Shown here: piece by piece, positions 60,956-64,000 of the stretch
Numbering within the stretch: position 1 is the stretch's first letter
Layout of the letters: each line of letters starts with the position of its first letter
Origin: Clostridia bacterium
GTDB taxonomy: Bacteria; Bacillota; Clostridia; Lachnospirales; Cellulosilyticaceae
DNA: 64,000 nt
Assembly: GCA_029239755.1 (NCBI GenBank)
Contig: JARBUI010000002.1
Location: forward strand, 124,001-188,000
Direction of reading: 5' to 3'
Made by a program: the position numbers and the translations under genes
The notes under the pieces: generated by a model
The model's database searches: none
What the model was told of the DNA's origin: nothing
Seen by the model: the letters and a program-made list of their open reading frames with translations, nothing else

Positions 60956-62991
60956 GCGATGCTCACCATTCCTATTGACTGTATTTCTACATTTTGCTCT
61001 ATTTCATTATAAGAAATAACAATTAAATCTGGAATATACTGCTCAGTTAAGTGTTTAAAATATATTCTTACCACTGGAGAAGTTAATATAATAGGCTGTA
61101 AACCAATCGAGGTAAGTTTTCCTATTTCCTTTTTTAATTGCGAAATGATATGTTGGATAGTCTTAGGGTCTAAGGCTACATATGACCCTTGCTCTGTATG
61201 CTGTACATGCTCCATAATCTGTTGTTCCACAGAAGGATCTAATGTAATAACCTGATTACTCCTCTCATTAAAAATCTTTTTGGATATGCTTCTCGACAAT
61301 CCTTGTCTCACGTATTCTGTTAATACATCTGTATCTCTAATGGTTACTGCATAGTCAGCCAGCACTTCACAGATTGTTACCAAATCCCTTATGGAAATCC
61401 CTTCTTTAAGTAAGTTTGAAAGTACCTTTTGAATATCCCCAACACTTAATAACTTTGGAGTGAGTTCATCAATAAGCGTTGGATGTGATTCTCCAATGTG
61501 GCTAATAAGTGTCTGCACATCTTGTCTGCTTAAAAGTTCATGTAAATGAGACTTAATAACTTCGGTTAAATGGGTTGCAATAATAGACGGACAATCCACC
61601 ACAGTATACCCTTTAACTTCTGCTTTTTCTCTTTGAGATTCTGTAATCCATAGAGCCGGCAGCCCAAAAGCAGGCTCCATTGTTTGAATGCCGTCTATTT
61701 CCTCTTCTATATAACCTGGATTCATAGCCATATAATGATCAAATAGTATTTCACCTTTGGCAACTTCTACGCCTTTTATTTTAATACTATATGCATTTGG
61801 TGATAATTGAATATTATCTCTTAACCTGACAATAGGTACTATACTGCCTAGTTCAAGAGCTATCTGACGTCTTATCATAACAACTCTGTCTAATAAGTCT
61901 CCCCCTTGATTGACGTCTGCAAGCGGAATAATACCATAACCAAATTCCAGCTCAATTGGATCTACCTGCAACAGTGATATAACATTTTCTGGCTTTCGTA
62001 TTTCTTCTGCTACTTCATCTTCCATATTAATCTCCGAGTTTACAGCATTAACTTTTTCTTTGACAGATGCTCTATAAGCTATGACAAACCAGATAGTTGC
62101 AATAGGCAATGTTACTATAGGTCCCATAGGAGTAAAAAAGCCTAATACTAATAAGGTAATACCTACTACATAAAGAACGATAGGCGAATACGCTAACTGC
62201 TTAAGAATGTTCTTGCTTATACCATCTCCATCGCTTGTTTTCGTTACCAAAATACCTGTAGCGGTCGAAATAAGAAGCCCTGGAATAGAACTTACTAATC
62301 CATCACCAATTGTTAGAATGGTATATTTCTGCAGAGCCTCTCCAAATTCTATATTCTTCATAACAACACCAATAATAATACCTCCAGCTATATTAATAAC
62401 TGTAATAAACAACCCCACTACAGCATCGTTTTTTACAAACTTTGACGCTCCATCCATAGAGCCATAAAAAGCAGCTTCATCTTGTATTTTTTTTCGTCTC
62501 CGCTTTGCCTCCTCATCATCAATAAATCCTGTATTTAGATCTGCATCTATAGCCATTTGTTTTCCTGGCATTGCATCTAATGTAAATCTAGCTGTTACTT
62601 CTGCTACACGCTCTGAACCTTTTGTGATAACCTGGAAGTTAACAATCGTAATGATAATAAAAATGATGGTTCCAATAACAAGGTCTCCGCCTGAGACAAA
62701 TTCCCCAAAAGCTTGTACGACTTCTCCTGCATATCCGTCCCTAAGAATAAGTCTAGTTGATGAAATGTTAAGACCTAATCTAAAAAGTGTGGTTAAGAGC
62801 AGCATAGTAGGAAATAGAGATAAATCGAGAATTTCTTTTGAAAAAAGTGCACTCATGAGTATCATTGCTGAAATTGAGATATTAATGACCAGAAATATAC
62901 TTAATATTGCATCTGGTAACGGTATAATAATTAAAAATATAACTGCTATTACGAATAACCCTAATAACAAGTCCCCCGATTTAAATTTCAT
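60952..62991 (-). CDS. flhA: Flagellar export gate protein FlhA
   Basis: Export gate subunit of the flagellar type III secretion system. Residues 1-310 hold about eight membrane segments and the conserved FHIPEP-type loop region (RFTLDAMPGKQMAIDADLN); 330-679 form the cytoplasmic substrate-docking ring. 679 aa, complete. ATGA overlap with flhB. Confidence 0.96.
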   Translation of the reverse strand: MKFKSGDLLLGLFVIAVIFLIIIPLPDAILSIFLVINISISAMILMSALFSKEILDLSLFPTMLLLTTLFRLGLNISSTRLILRDGYAGEVVQAFGEFVSGGDLVIGTIIFIIITIVNFQVITKGSERVAEVTARFTLDAMPGKQMAIDADLNTGFIDDEEAKRRRKKIQDEAAFYGSMDGASKFVKNDAVVGLFITVINIAGGIIIGVVMKNIEFGEALQKYTILTIGDGLVSSIPGLLISTATGILVTKTSDGDGISKNILKQLAYSPIVLYVVGITLLVLGFFTPMGPIVTLPIATIWFVIAYRASVKEKVNAVNSEINMEDEVAEEIRKPENVISLLQVDPIELEFGYGIIPLADVNQGGDLLDRVVMIRRQIALELGSIVPIVRLRDNIQLSPNAYSIKIKGVEVAKGEILFDHYMAMNPGYIEEEIDGIQTMEPAFGLPALWITESQREKAEVKGYTVVDCPSIIATHLTEVIKSHLHELLSRQDVQTLISHIGESHPTLIDELTPKLLSVGDIQKVLSNLLKEGISIRDLVTICEVLADYAVTIRDTDVLTEYVRQGLSRSISKKIFNERSNQVITLDPSVEQQIMEHVQHTEQGSYVALDPKTIQHIISQLKKEIGKLTSIGLQPIILTSPVVRIYFKHLTEQYIPDLIVISYNEIEQNVEIQSIGMVSIA

Positions 62992-64000
62992 CGTATATTC
63001 CTCCTGCTTGTGCGTTTATCCTCTAAACCATAAACAAATGCTAATACTTCAGCTACGGCACCATATAGTTCTGGTGGAATCTCTTGGTCTAAGTCAACAG
63101 TATAGTATAAAGTTCTGGCTAAAGGCTTATTTTCCACTATTTGTATATGAGACTCTTTGGCTTTCTCCTTTATTTTTTGAGCCACATAGTCAACTCCTTT
63201 TGCGACAACAGTAGGAGCTGCATTCTGATCTGGTTTATATTTTATTGCGATGGCAAAATGAGTAGGGTTAGTAATAATAACATCAGCCTGTGGAACAGCC
63301 TGCATCATCCGCCGCATGGAGCCTTCGCGCATTTTTTGGCGAATCTTACCTTTTATTTGAGGATCTCCCTCTGAATTTTTATATTCTTCTTTAACTTCTT
63401 GCTTAGTCATTTTAATACTTTCTTCAAACTTATACTTTTGGTAGAGATAATCCGCAATAGCTATTATTATAAAAGCACCACCTGTAAAAAAACCAATCTT
63501 TATCACTGTATTACAAATATTCAGCAAAATTTGAACAGGTGAAAAATCATAAAATTTTACAAACACTGGTATTTGAGAATTGATAATGTTAAAAACTATT
63601 AGTCCTAAAATAGTCACTTTCCCTAAAGAGATCACCAGTGTCGTTAGCATATCTTTAGAAATAATCTTTTTGATGCCCTGAAGAGGATTCATCTTAGAAA
63701 ACTTTGGCTGCATGGGCTCAAATGTAGGTCTATAACCTACTTGTATGTAACTTATTCCAAATGCCATAACAAATAAACCAGCCCATAGTGGCGCACACGT
63801 TATAACAATATCCATAAGTCCATCTGAAACTATCTGCAGTAAGAAATGATTATTTGTCTTCTTAAGTGCATCTGGCAGTGTCCTCATGCTTGTAATGAGA
63901 TTGGTCTGTATGGCATCTAACATGTAGCCGCCAAATATCACCAGCAAAGTACAAAAACTGATTATAAGAATAGCTGTATTAAGTTCTGTACTTTTAACAA
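62988..64000 (-). CDS. flhB: Flagellar export protein FlhB (5' end outside the window)
   Basis: Export switch protein. The frame stays open through base 64000 (it reads VKSTELNTAILIISF ahead of the first hydrophobic stretch), so the true start is outside and the TTG at 63947 is not it. Four membrane segments, then a cytoplasmic part with the self-cleavage motif NPTH (in IITNPTHFAIAIKY). Roughly 337 codons are visible, so only the short N-terminal tail is missing. Confidence 0.94.
   Translation of the reverse strand, partial: VKSTELNTAILIISFCTLLVIFGGYMLDAIQTNLITSMRTLPDALKKTNNHFLLQIVSDGLMDIVITCAPLWAGLFVMAFGISYIQVGYRPTFEPMQPKFSKMNPLQGIKKIISKDMLTTLVISLGKVTILGLIVFNIINSQIPVFVKFYDFSPVQILLNICNTVIKIGFFTGGAFIIIAIADYLYQKYKFEESIKMTKQEVKEEYKNSEGDPQIKGKIRQKMREGSMRRMMQAVPQADVIITNPTHFAIAIKYKPDQNAAPTVVAKGVDYVAQKIKEKAKESHIQIVENKPLARTLYYTVDLDQEIPPELYGAVAEVLAFVYGLEDKRTSRRNIR

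Noticed and set aside
62624-63214. 196-codon open frame on the plus strand
   Set aside because: Antisense to the clear flhA and flhB genes; composition is that of a shadow frame and there is no ribosome site.
63945-63947. TTG as start of FlhB
   Set aside because: The frame continues upstream to the window edge with FlhB-like sequence, so the start is outside.
1-64000. tRNA, rRNA, CRISPR, insertion sequence or prophage
   Set aside because: No cloverleaf, rRNA core sequence, regularly spaced repeats, transposase or phage gene was seen in any gap or reading frame.

Overview
The window comes from an AT-rich, anaerobic, flagellated Gram-positive bacterium of the Clostridia. Lachnospirales or Cellulosilyticum-like is my inference from gene content; no species can be named. 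The evidence is PolC-type DNA polymerase III, the Bacillus-like order rpsB-tsf-pyrH-frr-uppS-cdsA-rseP-ispG-polC-rimP-nusA-infB-truB-ribF-rpsO-pnp, several [FeFe]-hydrogenase genes, and a perfect clostridial-type Rex operator. All genes but one (DUF4397, at 28.3 kb) lie on the minus strand, so transcription runs from high to low coordinates.

Layout from right to left. 64.0-52.4 kb: end of a large flagellar/chemotaxis operon, flhB-flhA-flhF-flhG-cheB-cheA-cheW-cheC-cheD-sigD, then three small genes where Bacillus has swrB. 52.3-30.3 kb: translation, envelope and replication housekeeping run, rpsB to pnp, split into several transcripts by hairpin terminators. 30.3-29.0 kb: a CPBP membrane protease and a flavin reductase. 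28.1-14.0 kb: a hydrogen-metabolism island of three transcripts. The first is Schlafen/AlbA protein, DRTGG protein, RsbW-like ATPase, group D H-cluster protein, DRTGG protein, PHP phosphoesterase. The second is the electron-bifurcating hydrogenase hydC-[2Fe-2S]-hydB-hydA, with a Rex operator in its leader. The third is a small [2Fe-2S] protein, PAS-bearing sensory hydrogenase (group C), SpoIIE-type phosphatase, group B hydrogenase. 13.8-0 kb: L,D-transpeptidase, dxr, M18 aminopeptidase, two cyclophilins, M19 dipeptidase, DUF1292, a second type II topoisomerase pair, proB, DUF896, folate cyclo-ligase and the start of ruvA.

Two points stand out. First, the canonical dxr gene is missing between cdsA and rseP, but the 150-base gap there still encodes the last 51 residues of a Dxr protein, in frame and without a start codon. 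It aligns without gaps to the C-terminus of the intact dxr found 36 kb away in its own transcription unit. The native gene was evidently deleted, leaving the 3' end that carries the rseP ribosome-binding site. Second, the island joins H-cluster proteins that look like hydrogen or redox sensors to a PP2C phosphatase and an RsbW-like kinase fold, with no STAS-domain partner in the window. This suggests a hydrogen-responsive partner-switching pathway whose target is not obvious.

No tRNA, rRNA, CRISPR array, insertion sequence or prophage was recognised.
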